The notes below the pieces were generated by a model, which searched no databases, was not told the DNA's origin, and saw only the letters and a list, made by a program, of their open reading frames with translations. The position numbers and the translations under genes were made by a program. Shown here piece by piece: positions 29,001 through 34,435 of a stretch of DNA of 64,000 bases. This DNA is from Helicoverpa zea (lineage: Eukaryota; Arthropoda; Insecta; Lepidoptera; Noctuidae), in assembly GCF_022581195.2 (NCBI RefSeq), contig NC_061479.1, forward strand, positions 620,001 to 684,000. Reading direction: 5' to 3'. Each line of letters begins with the position of its first letter. Position 1 is the stretch's first letter.

Positions 29001-29158
29001 ATTTACCTTACAGTCGGTGCTTCAACTTCAATTTCTACTTTAATAATATTTTTTTCGGCATCGGCCCCATTTTGACTAGCGGTTTCAGAAGAAACCTCAT
29101 TATCACCGTCCTCCTTCAAATTCGGCTCTTCTTTCACAATAACGCACTCAAAAGCCAT
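2965..29158 (-). CDS. C2H2 zinc-finger protein with SUMO-motif N-terminus (10 fingers), four exons
   Basis: Exons in coding order are 29158-29007, 14543-14366, 4568-4490 and 3953-2965. Phases match at every junction (AG|A, phase 0, G|AA), giving 465 aa. The N-terminal 140 residues are acidic and proline-rich with four likely SUMO sites (VKEEP, IKVE, IKPEP, IKEE). Ten zinc fingers follow, starting at YVCQICKKTF. The fourth ends in C instead of the second H. TGEKPY-type linkers are few, as in many insect fingers. A nuclear DNA-binding transcription factor is the likely role, inferred from the family; no target is evident. No ZAD domain is present. Intron 1 (14.5 kb) holds an antisense tetraspanin gene, and intron 2 (9.8 kb) holds a same-strand SANT-like gene. 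The first exon and promoter are duplicated at 36018-36318. Confidence 0.85.
4255..4395 (-). repeat. LINE-tail-like interspersed repeat
   Basis: Carries the motifs of the abundant family seen elsewhere (ctagcttcc, ttcgcccac, aaaatatagcctac, aagtttcatcaaaatcc). It lies in intron 3 of the zinc-finger gene and has no coding content. Confidence 0.5.
4715..5000. repeat. Inverted pair of dispersed repeat family A
   Basis: At 4720-4850 the family is read on the minus strand (gtctgacactccctcaccg, cccacagcgggagggg). At 4965-5000 a shorter plus-strand piece follows (gacccctcccgctgtgggtg). Other copies of family A lie at 13255, 13760, 14100, 22400, 25690 and 41345. Confidence 0.65.
5215..5917 (+). pseudogene. 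Degenerate PIF/Harbinger-like transposase remnant
   Basis: Two pieces resemble Harbinger nuclease ends. Around 5440-5535 one frame reads RYRRNPFDLPDDDFQYK, like the conserved arginine-rich start. Around 5720-5917 another frame reads CFIMNCMAIAIDMQEGVF and then VRGNIRRRQFIERHF, close to the usual C-terminal CxxLHNMAI and R..LI..YF patterns. The catalytic middle is missing and the pieces are in different frames, so it is dead. Related non-coding pieces occur at 10600-10640 and 10750-11025. Assignment is by motif memory only. Confidence 0.4.
5985..6075 (-). repeat. SINE fragment
   Basis: Body of the common SINE in minus orientation (cccagttacccgggcaac, ttggtaagactgg), truncated at both ends. 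Confidence 0.7.
6379..6488. repeat. Half copy of the 9566-9775 MITE family
   Basis: Shares gtcatcggtcgggtt, ccgccatcttgaaaaagtg and tcattcttcgtttac with the right arm of the hairpin element at 9566-9775. The other arm is absent. Confidence 0.6.
6538..6966. mobile_element. Short DNA transposon carrying a THAP fragment, inserted in a SINE
   Basis: Inverted ends of about 55-60 bp: ATGGGGGCTACCG...GCGTGAGGTCAT on the left and ATGAGGGCTACCG...GCGTGAGGTCAT read inward from the right. The interior holds the THAP-like reading at 6696-6782. SINE sequence lies on both sides: gccgggacccacca before and cgtgccttcggaaac after. The element therefore jumped into a SINE. No clean target duplication is visible. 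Confidence 0.6.
6696..6782 (+). pseudogene. THAP zinc-finger first-exon relic
   Basis: Twenty-eight codons followed by TGA. The reading starts MPQCCAVPFC and continues to HKFPKD, matching the start of a THAP domain: M-P-x-C, a second C five residues on, then the FPKD turn. The stop falls where THAP domains have the conserved tryptophan, after VSKQ, consistent with TGG changed to TGA. The CxxH half is missing. It lies inside a short inverted-repeat element, so it is probably a remnant of a P- or Kolobok-type transposase gene. Confidence 0.55.
7000..7560. other. AT-rich intron sequence with a short hairpin
   Basis: No gene is seen. At 7496-7530 a palindrome reads accgacgttataacg against cgttataacgtcggt. 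The rest is AT-rich intron 2 of the zinc-finger gene. Confidence 0.35.
7570..7870 (-). repeat. Dispersed repeat family C, copy 1
   Basis: Contains cgctgcaaaaccgactccac, gagtgcaattcaaaaccgcg and gccgtgacagaagccatgc. The same string of motifs in the opposite orientation is at 32950-33085, which marks it as an interspersed repeat, not a gene. The open frames here are accidental. Confidence 0.6.
8070..8812 (-). mobile_element. 5'-truncated LINE, reverse transcriptase C-terminal part
   Basis: The minus-strand frame 8603-8121 reads MEYASQVWNPQYEIYKLRIE. It can be followed upstream in frame to about 8812 through DSIRDLGIIQDSRLLFDQHI and VLYCSFVRSHL. These are standard motifs of the region after the reverse transcriptase in jockey, CR1 and Kiri-type LINEs. 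A run of T at 8071-8098 would be the poly-A tail. The family cannot be fixed by eye. Confidence 0.7.
9210..9510 (+). repeat. LINE-tail-like interspersed repeat
   Basis: Runs from ctactaatatcataaatgcg through tctgtctgttacgctttaac to gggcgaaaccgcgggcgg. Minus-strand copies of the same family are at 15425-15640 and 58925-59145. Confidence 0.7.
9566..9775. mobile_element. Hairpin MITE
   Basis: A 210-bp element with arms of about 90 bp that are near-perfect reverse complements: TACTCTATCCACGGAAGC at one end, and GCTTCCGTGGATAGAGTA at the other. The loop is about 30 bp. It lies just downstream of the last exon of the small SANT-like gene. Confidence 0.75.
9806..12834 (-). CDS. Small protein with Myb/SANT-like start, four exons
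   Basis: Exons in coding order are 12834-12784, 11147-11036, 10525-10438 and 9980-9806. Every junction has GT-AG and matching phase, giving 141 aa. Exon 1 reads METQKKKRGENWTTEEK, the opening of the Myb/SANT-like DNA-binding domain common in insect regulatory proteins. The last exon is a basic, leucine-rich helix (DFKKRQLAILEAEH to LQLEIAMLEW), as in the C-terminal coiled coil of such proteins. Exon 3 is basic (EPKRKRVD, QKKRKF). The rest of the SANT domain, about 60 residues, should lie between exons 1 and 2 but was not found. A middle exon was lost or overlooked. It lies within intron 2 of the zinc-finger gene on the same strand. Intron 1 holds two LINE fragments. Confidence 0.6.
10017..10375 (+). 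repeat. Near full-length tRNA-headed SINE
   Basis: Starts with gtggtggcctagtggg, a tRNA-like A box. It runs through tctaagtatatcttagacac and gcacgttaaactgtaggtcc and ends ggctcggaggatgatg. The B-box part is deleted in this copy. It lies in intron 3 of the SANT-like gene. Confidence 0.75.
11261..11750 (+). mobile_element. RTE-like LINE, 3' terminal fragment
   Basis: An open frame to 11734 reads SVIRPVVLYGSECWALKK, then RMLRWMCGV, then RLSWYGHVMRR and ends MTYCADPK. These are the conserved C-terminal motifs of RTE-type LINE reverse transcriptase proteins. Two shorter minus-strand copies of the same tail lie at 58175-58320 and 59940-60115. The element is 5' truncated and lies in intron 1 of the SANT-like gene. 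Confidence 0.8.
12572..12757 (+). mobile_element. LINE 3' fragment with 10-bp target duplication
   Basis: Reads CECGA-type and QTMSHLIPCP-like motifs in one frame and ends in a (gaa)n-like tail. The 10-bp string aatgttccac is found on both sides, at 12562-12571 and 12758-12767. This shows a single 5'-truncated insertion of 186 bp. Confidence 0.65.
13255..13890. repeat. Inverted pair of family A repeats around an AT-rich core
   Basis: Plus-strand copy at 13265-13395 (cccgctgtgggttagcagc, ctgactaaaaaccgtcgtg) and minus-strand copy at 13760-13880. The core at 13500-13760 holds its own inverted motif, ggttgccaac near 13501 and gttggcaaccc near 13751, so a second element is nested inside. Confidence 0.6.
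13925..14235 (+). repeat. Further family A fragments
   Basis: A truncated piece at 13960-14040 and a longer copy at 14100-14225, both plus strand (tgactaaacccc, gccgcggtaactcgcg). Confidence 0.55.
14640..14910 (+). repeat. LINE-tail-like interspersed repeat
   Basis: Contains gtttgtcctggataaactc, gatttcaatcaaattttgc and gacgaagtcgcgggcaac, marks of the same loose family as 18290-18470. It lies in intron 1 of the zinc-finger gene, just upstream of exon 2. Confidence 0.55.
15000..15420. other. Intron sequence without features
   Basis: AT-rich. No open frame or repeat was recognised apart from scattered LINE-tail motifs. Confidence 0.3.
15425..15640 (-). repeat. LINE-tail-like interspersed repeat
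   Basis: Minus-strand copy of the 9210-9510 family (cttccgcccgcgtagag, ggtcaactctatctctgtac, acagagttactttcgc). Confidence 0.7.
15808..16250 (-). repeat. SINE with an additional SINE fragment
   Basis: Tail motif gagccttttccccactatg at 15815, body to about 16155, then a second piece at 16190-16245 (cgactacccgtaacgactgc, gccgggacccacca). Confidence 0.7.
16585..16855 (+). repeat. Interspersed repeat with (CCGT)n and TCGGACTCGC motif
   Basis: Begins near gtttcgtacccaaaagg, has (ccgt)n at 16636-16660 and ends gcgcgagtccgactcgcac. A related piece is at 31500-31920. No coding content was found. Confidence 0.55.
17000..17570 (-). repeat. Two LINE-tail-like repeats
   Basis: Motifs agcctatagcctttctcgat and gaccagtatttcctgagatt at 17020-17140, and cccgcggtttcactcgcgtc through gtactcgggaagagtg at 17345-17545. 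Confidence 0.6.
17695..17975 (-). repeat. SINE, head missing
   Basis: Tail (cttttcccaactatgtt), body (gcgcctgcctatctgacc) and ccatccgaaacacagtc. The tRNA-like head is missing. Confidence 0.75.
18290..18775 (+). repeat. Two LINE-tail-like repeats
   Basis: First copy at 18295-18460 (ctgtatgtctgttcgcaat, gaacgaagtcacgggcgacc). Second at 18580-18775 (aaaactactggaccgatt, gggacgcgggtgaagccgcg). Confidence 0.6.
19026..19496. mobile_element. GC-rich inverted-repeat element
   Basis: Ends GTGGCACATTATAGCAGCAC and, read inward from the right, GTGGCACATTACAGCAGCAC. A GC-rich internal palindrome at 19090-19137 reads ggcgagcggacagcgcg against cgcgctgtccgctcgcc. The length is 471 bp. No target duplication is clear. 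Confidence 0.65.
19670..20115. repeat. LINE-tail repeat followed by a SINE fragment
   Basis: At 19675-19850, plus strand, is the family ending gggacgcgggtgaaacg. At 19940-20075, minus strand, is a SINE piece (cattttcccaactatgttgg, cccagttacccgggcaac). Confidence 0.6.
20465..20740 (-). repeat. Interspersed repeat, LINE-tail type
   Basis: Motifs ccgattatcggctacggc, gtgcacaagcattagcgcag and ggacgacaatctgacacc. Other copies are at 29760-29945 and 34150-34400. The protein frames in it are not conserved between copies. Confidence 0.55.
21044..26570 (+). CDS. Tetraspanin, five exons
   Basis: Exons 21044-21106, 22044-22232, 24533-24691, 25371-25592 and 26505-26570 join in phase 0 with GT-AG borders and give 232 aa. 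The layout is that of a tetraspanin, a four-pass membrane scaffold protein. TM1 spans exons 1-2 (VKYVLIIVNIVFCLAGLAII). A short first loop and TM2 end in CACCGALRES, the small inner loop. TM3 is YAVIMAILASLKIYITVVIF. The large outer loop carries the CCG signature in FRCCGTTG, plus PPSCCGN and two further cysteines. TM4 spans exons 4-5 (IGGVLIVVIIIE, then LICVIFGLFLACQI). The C-terminal tail is short, RQKRYRA. AATAAA follows at 26587. The gene lies antisense inside intron 1 of the zinc-finger gene. Introns hold several SINEs and family A repeats. Which of the many insect tetraspanins it is cannot be told by eye. Confidence 0.9.
21545..21660. repeat. Short inverted repeat in tetraspanin intron 1
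   Basis: aaggtcctaaaaacacccgg at 21586 pairs loosely with ggtacttttaggacctt at 21624. This is a possible small MITE remnant. Confidence 0.35.
22340..23010. repeat. Diverged family A pieces
   Basis: cctcctcccgctgtggctg at 22430 and ctttatgtaccaggaccgcg at 22963 are the two halves of family A, separated by about 450 bp of AT-rich intron. Confidence 0.45.
23030..23170 (-). repeat. LINE-tail-like repeat
   Basis: gcggtttcacccgcgtcccg, then gaactactgcccgtactgg and atgttactcgggaaaag. Confidence 0.65.
23184..23330. mobile_element. MITE of the 27496-27725 family
   Basis: Left end attactacaaaaactttaac with acaactgttttacacttgtc. Right end acgttaaaaagtttttgtgg. It is an internally shortened copy of the element at 27496. 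Confidence 0.65.
23640..23998 (-). repeat. Full-length tRNA-headed SINE
   Basis: Read on the minus strand it begins gtggcctagtgggc (A box), has a B box GGTTCGATTCC (23930-23940), then the body, and ends in tcggcttcc/aacatagttgggaaaagga. The internal promoter boxes mark it as tRNA-derived. Confidence 0.8.
24190..24485 (+). mobile_element. LINE 3' end
   Basis: One frame reads VIVPIVVTANGLIAKSLDQH and then LDGWIKGLIQKASLIRR, the typical last residues of several insect LINE proteins. It is followed by a non-coding tail with (aaat)n at 24477. It is truncated and lies in intron 2 of the tetraspanin gene. Confidence 0.6.
24748..24957 (-). repeat. SINE, head missing
   Basis: catcatcttccgagcctttt at the tail, body to ttcatttaac. 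It ends next to a (cat)n microsatellite at 24960-24990. Confidence 0.75.
25690..26060 (+). repeat. Family A repeat split by a GC-rich element
   Basis: Left half cccgctgtgggttagcagcg to tactgact, right half aaaaaccgtcgtgttccg onward. The GC-rich inverted-repeat element at 25777-25979 sits between them, so it inserted into an older family A copy. Confidence 0.75.
25777..25979. mobile_element. GC-rich MITE with about 50-bp inverted ends
   Basis: Ends AGGCCTCGGCCTCGAATTTT and, read inward from the right, AGGCCTCGGCCTCGAATTTT, each followed by GCGGGCAGCGGGGCGGC-type sequence. A second, longer copy is at 57147-57572. The open frames in it are low-complexity artefacts. Confidence 0.75.
26285..26428 (-). 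repeat. SINE fragment
   Basis: gagcctttttcccaactatg to acccaataccccttggtta, in the last intron of the tetraspanin gene. Confidence 0.75.
26587..26592 (+). terminator. Poly-A signal of the tetraspanin gene
   Basis: AATAAA 17 bp after the stop codon, followed by a T-rich tract. Confidence 0.6.
26600..27490. other. Intron sequence with a partial SINE tail
   Basis: At 27150-27215 and 27270-27370 are pieces of a second SINE tail type (gaggcctgtgcccagcagtg, ggctttgactttg). No gene is seen in the remainder. Confidence 0.4.
27496..27725. mobile_element. Hairpin MITE, family type copy
   Basis: Ends GGCCTTACTACAAAAACTTT, mirrored by the right end. The arms are nearly complementary along most of the 230 bp. 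Shortened relatives lie at 23184 and 60118. Confidence 0.75.
28266..28580 (+). repeat. Hybrid SINE: common head, different tail
   Basis: A box tggcctagtgg and B box ggttcgaatcc (28322) are those of the common SINE. After cttagacaccaatgg the sequence switches to a tail ending gaggcctgtgcccagcagtg and ggctgtaactgtaactg. Two SINE subfamilies therefore share the head. Confidence 0.7.
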
Positions 29159-29463
29159 TGTTATGTGAACTTAAAACGAACACTAATAATACATTTTCAC
29201 AAAAATACGAAGATTTTCACGCGAAATCGCAAAATCGGCAATAAATTCAACTCTTCTTTCATGAAAATGTACTTATTGTACTTTGACAGCGGGCCATAAC
29301 ATAAATGTTGCCACTCCTAATAATTTGCCAACTAAAATTATTAATAGTGATGTACGCATAGAATCGACTATGCAAATCAAGTACCTATAGAGTGTATAGT
29401 TCATTTTTATCCAAGACACATGACACTTAAAAGTATACGCAGATCGCACTGTAGACGACCGAA
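29098..29463 (-). repeat. Promoter plus first-exon segment, copy 1 (zinc-finger gene)
   Basis: Matches 36018-36318 and then 41062-41090. Shared strings include aaaaatacgaagattttcac, gcgggccataacataaatg and tttttatccaagac. It covers the first 21 codons, the 5' UTR and the upstream region. This copy has no P element, so it is the equivalent of the empty site. Confidence 0.85.
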
Positions 29464-29639
29464 CTTTTTTTATGGTTTTTATGTTTTTACCAGCTCCCCA
29501 AAAAGGGCACCCCAAAAAAAAATACCTCTCGTATGTAATACGTTCTTATATCCCTCTTGAGTACTATACCTGCAGTGTTACAACCGTCATTATGGCAGGT
29601 TTTCATTAAATGAGTATTATTTGCAATACGTTCATCAGT

Positions 29640-29762
29640 GGATGGCAATTGGTTGAAATAGCGGAATGAAACATACGTTTCAATCGTAATCGAGTCGGGA
29701 TTGGATCGCAGTCGAACGTGAATCGTACGTTGCTTAAGTAAAATTAGGAGAATCGGGCCCCT
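29640..29762. mobile_element. Half of a GGGCCC-ended MITE
   Basis: Right-hand part only: atacgtttcaatcgtaatcg to aattaggagaatcgggccc. See the complete copies at 30066 and 45170. Confidence 0.7.
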
Positions 29763-29945
29763 GATCTCTTTCCCGTCGTGTCGGATTGCCGTCCCATCGG
29801 GTTACAAGAGTGAAGGAATAGTGAGTGCACCTGTGTCCAAGCAAATGCTCGTGCAATATAATATATGTCCTGCGCAGCTGGCTGGTCTCCTTAAAAATGG
29901 GAACAGCCGCCGTGGCTGAAATCGGCCGTGGACGCCCTTAATTAA
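29760..29945 (+). repeat. Interspersed repeat, LINE-tail type
   Basis: Inverted relative of 20465-20740 (gtgcacctgtgtccaagc, gggaacagccgccgtggctg), with an (aaat)-type end. Confidence 0.55.
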
Positions 29946-29984
29946 TTATTTAATAAAAATAAATAAGTATGATTAATTCTTACC

Positions 29985-30685
29985 ATTGCAACTTTTTAAA
30001 GTTTATATGTACGTTCTAAGTATATCTTAGGCACCAATGACTGTTTTGGATGGCACGTTAAACTGGGCCGCGATTCTCCTAATTTTACTTAAGCGTCATA
30101 CGATTCACGTTCGACTCGATTCGACTGAGATCCGATCCCGACTCGATTACGATTGAAGGGTATGTGGCATTCCGCTATTTTTTTTTAAATACACGTTTTT
30201 ATCCTTTTCTGTCATTCAATAATGAATCATTTTGTCTGCAAATGATTTACGATTGCAAAATGATTATACAGCAAACTACCGTATGGACCAAAATAGCAGA
30301 CCAATCGCACACCAATCAAATGTCAATCGAATACGATTGGTCTTTTATTAGTAGCAGAATGCCCGATATGGTTAAAACTGCTATTGCGATTATATTGCGA
30401 TTCGATTTCTACTCGATTTTGACATTATTAACTTAGGAGAATCGGGCCCCTGTAGGTCCCGGCTGTCTTTGAACATCCTTGTCAGTCATTACGGGTAGTC
30501 AGAAGCCAGTAAGTCTGACACAAGTATAACCAAGGGGGGTATTGGTTGCCCAGGTAACTGGGCGAAGCGACATACGCTTAAGTAAAATTAGGAGAATCGG
30601 GCCCCAGCTGGGTTGAGGAGGTCAGATAGGCAGTCGCTCCTTGTAAAACATTTGTACTCAGCTGCCGGAAGCCGACCACAAAGTA
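29985..30685 (+). repeat. SINE interrupted by two MITE pieces
   Basis: SINE body starts near 29985 and is broken at 30065 by the element 30066-30449. It resumes at taggtcccggctg. It is broken again by a 36-bp GGGCCC end at 30568-30603 and continues to gccggaagccgaccac. Confidence 0.75.
30066..30449. mobile_element. GGGCCCGATTCTCC MITE with CTG target duplication
   Basis: Inverted ends GGCCGCGATTCTCCTAA and GGGCCCGATTCTCCTAA. The SINE target reads aaactg before and ctgtagg after, so the 3-bp string CTG is duplicated. The length is 384 bp, with no useful open frame. Confidence 0.8.
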
Positions 30686-30799
30686 ACTTAATACAACTTA
30701 AAACTAATAAATTGCATCAAAAAATTGCTGCTCGCCGCTGTCACTGGGTAATGTACCCAAAAGGCTGGCATGTAGTTGAAATTGATAATATTAATTACT

Positions 30800-30985
30800 A
30801 GCTTCTGCCAGCGGTTTCACCCGCATCCCGTGGGAACTACTTCCCGTACCGGGATAAAAAGTAGCCTATAGCCTTCCTCGATAAATGGGCTATCTAACAC
30901 TGAAATAAATTTTCAAATCGGACCAGTAGTTCCTGAGATTAGCGCGTTCAAACAAACAAACTCTTCAGCTTTATAATATTAGTAT
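30800..30985 (-). repeat. LINE-tail-like repeat
   Basis: gctagc/cttctgccagcggtttcac, agcctatagccttcctcgat and gcgcgttcaaacaaacaaac, then tataatattagtatag. Confidence 0.65.
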
Positions 30986-30989
30986 AGAT

Positions 30990-31500
30990 GACTGCAATGA
31001 CCACAATAATTCATGTAAAATACAACTTGTTGGAAAGCGAATTTCGAATTTCGTTGATGTATTAGAAACTCCAATCAAATCCTTAGTTTTAAATCCAAAC
31101 TAATATTATAAATGCGAAAATAACTATCTGTCAGTCTTTTCTTCATGCCTATGTTATGTACCAAGTGATAAATTGAGCAGTATACATAATGCCCGGTCAT
31201 TATGAAAAATGCCCAATATGAGAGCGCAATTTGATAATAATTATTCAAATAATCAAATTGACCGGGCACTATCCATATTGCTCGTGACCTTTTGGGCAAA
31301 GTAATACAAGCAAAGTAATAACATATTTATATTCAATTTTTTATTGTTATTGCCATTTAATTTAAAATAAACTAAATATTAAACCACTTAAATAATCAGC
31401 CTCATGATTTGGATTAATTATGAAGGACTTCAGCCTTAAAAATCCACTAGTTTTTGCATTTAAAAGTTAAGGAAAGTCATATTTAAAGGGTGCTTATTAA
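30990..31500. other. AT-rich sequence with tcattatgaaaaatgccc motifs
   Basis: No gene is seen. Palindrome-like short strings (ataatgcccgg, ccgggca) recur here and at 33290-33420. Confidence 0.3.
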
Positions 31501-31930
31501 ACAGGCTCCTTTTTAATCTAGACACACGGCAGTGTGTCCGCCAAGTTCGAGCAAAAAAAGCGACACACCGGCCGTGGGTTATATTACACGAACCATTTCG
31601 GGCCAAATTCGACCCCCCTGTAACTCAAAATCTATTTTATTTACGCATATCAAATTTCTAGTATCTGTTGAGACCCCCTCACTTATCTAAAATACAAAAT
31701 TTCATTAATATACCTATTGTAGGTCTTGAGATATTGCCGTCAGAAAATCGCTATTTTTACTATACACTCACTGACTGACTGACTCACTCATCAAAAACCT
31801 AGACCACTTCCAATGGTCGTATTGACTTGAAATTTGGCATGGAGGTAGGTCCTTATGTCAAGGTAAAGGGAAAAATCTGAAAATGGCCAAGTGTGAGTCG
31901 GTTTCAAAATAATGAAGGTGTTTTATACCC
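31500..31930 (-). repeat. Interspersed repeat
   Basis: Motifs gacacaccggccgtgggtt, aacctagaccacttcc and gaaatttggcatggagg. It is distantly related to 16585-16855 and is non-coding. Confidence 0.45.
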
Positions 31931-32315
31931 GGTGTAAATGTGTACCCCTAAGGAACTAAAACGAACTAAATTTATCTATATTTATATAATATATCTTCGA
32001 ATGGTCGTACCGATCTGAAATTCGTTACAAAGGATTGTATTTAGTCAAAGTAAAGTAAAAATCTGAAAACGGCCAAGTGTGAATCACTTTCGAAAATAAC
32101 AAATGTGTAACTTTGATCCACGAACATAATATATGATAACATGTCATGTCAGTCAGTTGGTAAATCTAGTCCATTTAGTTAATCTAGTTCATTTCTTTGT
32201 AAGAAACATAGTGCATATAAAAAAATCTGAAAGATAGTATAAATGAGACATTTCTTTAACTAACTTCATCATAAGAAAAAAATAAAATAAACAACCTTAC
32301 AAAAATAAATGAAAT

Positions 32316-32678
32316 CCCACCCAAAACAAAAATGTGAAAGACTGCCAAGTTCGATAATATGGGAATGCTTCGCCTATAAAAGAAGTGAGATCTGAATAAG
32401 TACCAAGTTCCATACACATACCTCAGTTAAAAATAGTTACTTTTTAATGATGTTACTTGGCAAGTTTTAATAGAAAATTAAATACTTGATTCATTGCGTT
32501 TAGTAGGTTTATAACAAGGAGTGTGAAAACTTGCCAAGTGACATCATTAAAAAGTAACTATTTTTAACTGAGGTATGTGTATGGAACTTGGTACTTATTC
32601 AGATCTCACTTCTTTTATAGGCGAAGCATTCCCATATTATCGAACTTGGCAGTCTTTCACATTTTTGTTTTGGGTGGG
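32316..32678. mobile_element. Long near-perfect hairpin MITE
   Basis: Ends CCCACCCAAAACAAAAATGT and its exact mirror. The arms run about 150 bp each (32316-32470 and 32530-32678) with very few differences, around a loop of about 60 bp. Flanks end in at on both sides. Confidence 0.8.
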
Positions 32679-32944
32679 ATATAATTATTCGCCCCGAATA
32701 ATGTATGTTGCCTTCTAAATTACTAAGTCAGCCACAATTAACGAGCATCTAAATAATATTATCTCAGCCACTCGTTATCTTCTAAGTAAACCGCTCTAAA
32801 TACAACTCCGCATGATGGTTATTTTTTAGCATCTAAATTTGTAGCATGCATTCTAACAGTAAACTTCTAAAATACTATTAAATGACATCATAAAATTTAT
32901 TTATTTAGCTTCTAATTTTTTAACTCAGTACGTTTAAAATGTAA

Positions 32945-33225
32945 GCAAGCATGGCTTCTGTCACGGCTCCGGTGCTGCGGGGCTCGGGCCTCGCCCCTCC
33001 ACACTTACGCGGTTTTGAATTGCACTCTAGGGGTAGGACAGACAAGACTACGTGGAGTCGGTTTTGCAGCGATACGTTTTCGTCACATCATCCTCCGAGC
33101 CTTTTTACCAAACTATGTTGGGGTCGGCTTTCAGTCTAACCGGATGTAGCTGAGTACCAGTGCTTTACAAGAAGCGACTGCCTATCTGACCTCCTCAACC
33201 CAGTTACCCGCGCAACCGTTACGTG
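32945..33225. repeat. Family C repeat followed by a SINE fragment
   Basis: 32950-33085 is the inverse of 7570-7810 (ggttttgaattgcactctag, gtggagtcggttttgcagcg). 33085-33215 is a minus-strand SINE piece. Confidence 0.65.
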
Positions 33226-33229
33226 GGAT

Positions 33230-34140
33230 ACGTTTTCGTCACTAACTTCAATTTTTTGCTTCATTATCAAATTGCCCAACTGTCATGTAGCAATATAATA
33301 ATGCCCGTGCAATGTGATAAATAATGAAGTTAAGATAGTTATTAATCACTTGGCCCGATAAAGCTAGACATTATTCATAATGCTCGGGCATTATTAATAA
33401 TGCCCGAATTAATCACATGGTCCATAACACCTACACACTATTGAACCGATTTGTGTGTTTGGTACAGACATAGTTTGAAACTTGAGAAAGGACATAGGAT
33501 AGTTTTTATTACAAAAAATATTTATTCCGGATTTACAACGCGACCTATTTGTCAAAAGTCGGCATCTATCGGCGGGAACTATGTGGGTAAAACCAAAAAT
33601 CTGCCGGAAGTCACTATTCCACGCGAAGTCGCGGGCAAAAGCCAGTACAGTCAACTTCAGGTCAGTGGTAACAGTTTTATAGGAAATATTAAATGTAAAT
33701 TGTTTTCCATTAATCGCGAATTTATTGTATATTTAACACCTTTTGAACACTCATTTTAAATAAGGGTTAGAGAAGAATGAGTGTGTGAGCAGGAGGGGTG
33801 TACAACAGAGAAACACATTGTACAAATTCTGAAAATATATTAATAAAACTATTATATAAAGAACAAAATATTTTTTGTTGTCAAAATATACCTCTTTGCT
33901 TAACAACTGGCGATGCCAAGAACTGAGTCATTATAAATTGTCCCTCAAGGTATCTTAAACATATAAGATGTTTGTTAAGAAAGATAATCAAAATATAAAC
34001 TTGTACTTATTATTAAAATTAGATTAAAATCAATTATGTGAAAATCAACAACAACTAAATATTATTAAATCTTAAAAACAAAATTAAGACAGATATTAGG
34101 CAATAACACTTTCCTTTTAAGACGTTTCCTAATTATTGAT
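33230..34140. other. Intergenic, LINE-tail relics and AT-rich sequence
   Basis: 33430-33650 has LINE-tail motifs (gaaccgatttgtgtgtttgg, cacgcgaagtcgcgggc). 33646-33690 matches the start of the repeat at 53213. 33760-34140 shows nothing recognisable. Confidence 0.4.
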
Positions 34141-34149
34141 ATCCTAACC

Positions 34150-34400
34150 GATTCTGCCGATTATCGACTACGGCGGCTGTTCTCATGTAAGGAGATTAGC
34201 CAACTGCGCATGGCATATTATAGTGCACAAGCATTTGCGCAGACACAAGTTCACTCACTATTTCTTCACTCTCATGGGACAGCAATCCGAGACCACCGGA
34301 GAGAGACCAGGCGCCGGATCGACATTCACGTGCTCTCCGATGCACGGGTGTACCTCATGTTCAACAGTCGTGCTTGCGACAGCTAGACCAACGAGGCAGT
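34150..34400 (-). repeat. Interspersed repeat, LINE-tail type
   Basis: Third copy of the 20465-20740 family (ccgattatcgactacggc, agtgcacaagcatttgcgc), ending just before the stop codon of the DUF4806 gene. Confidence 0.55.
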
Positions 34401-34435
34401 TATTAACTAACTATTGAAGGGTCATGAAATCAAAT

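Noticed and set aside
33451..33759. 102-codon open frame
   Set aside because: It covers LINE-tail motifs and a MITE piece. No protein pattern is visible.
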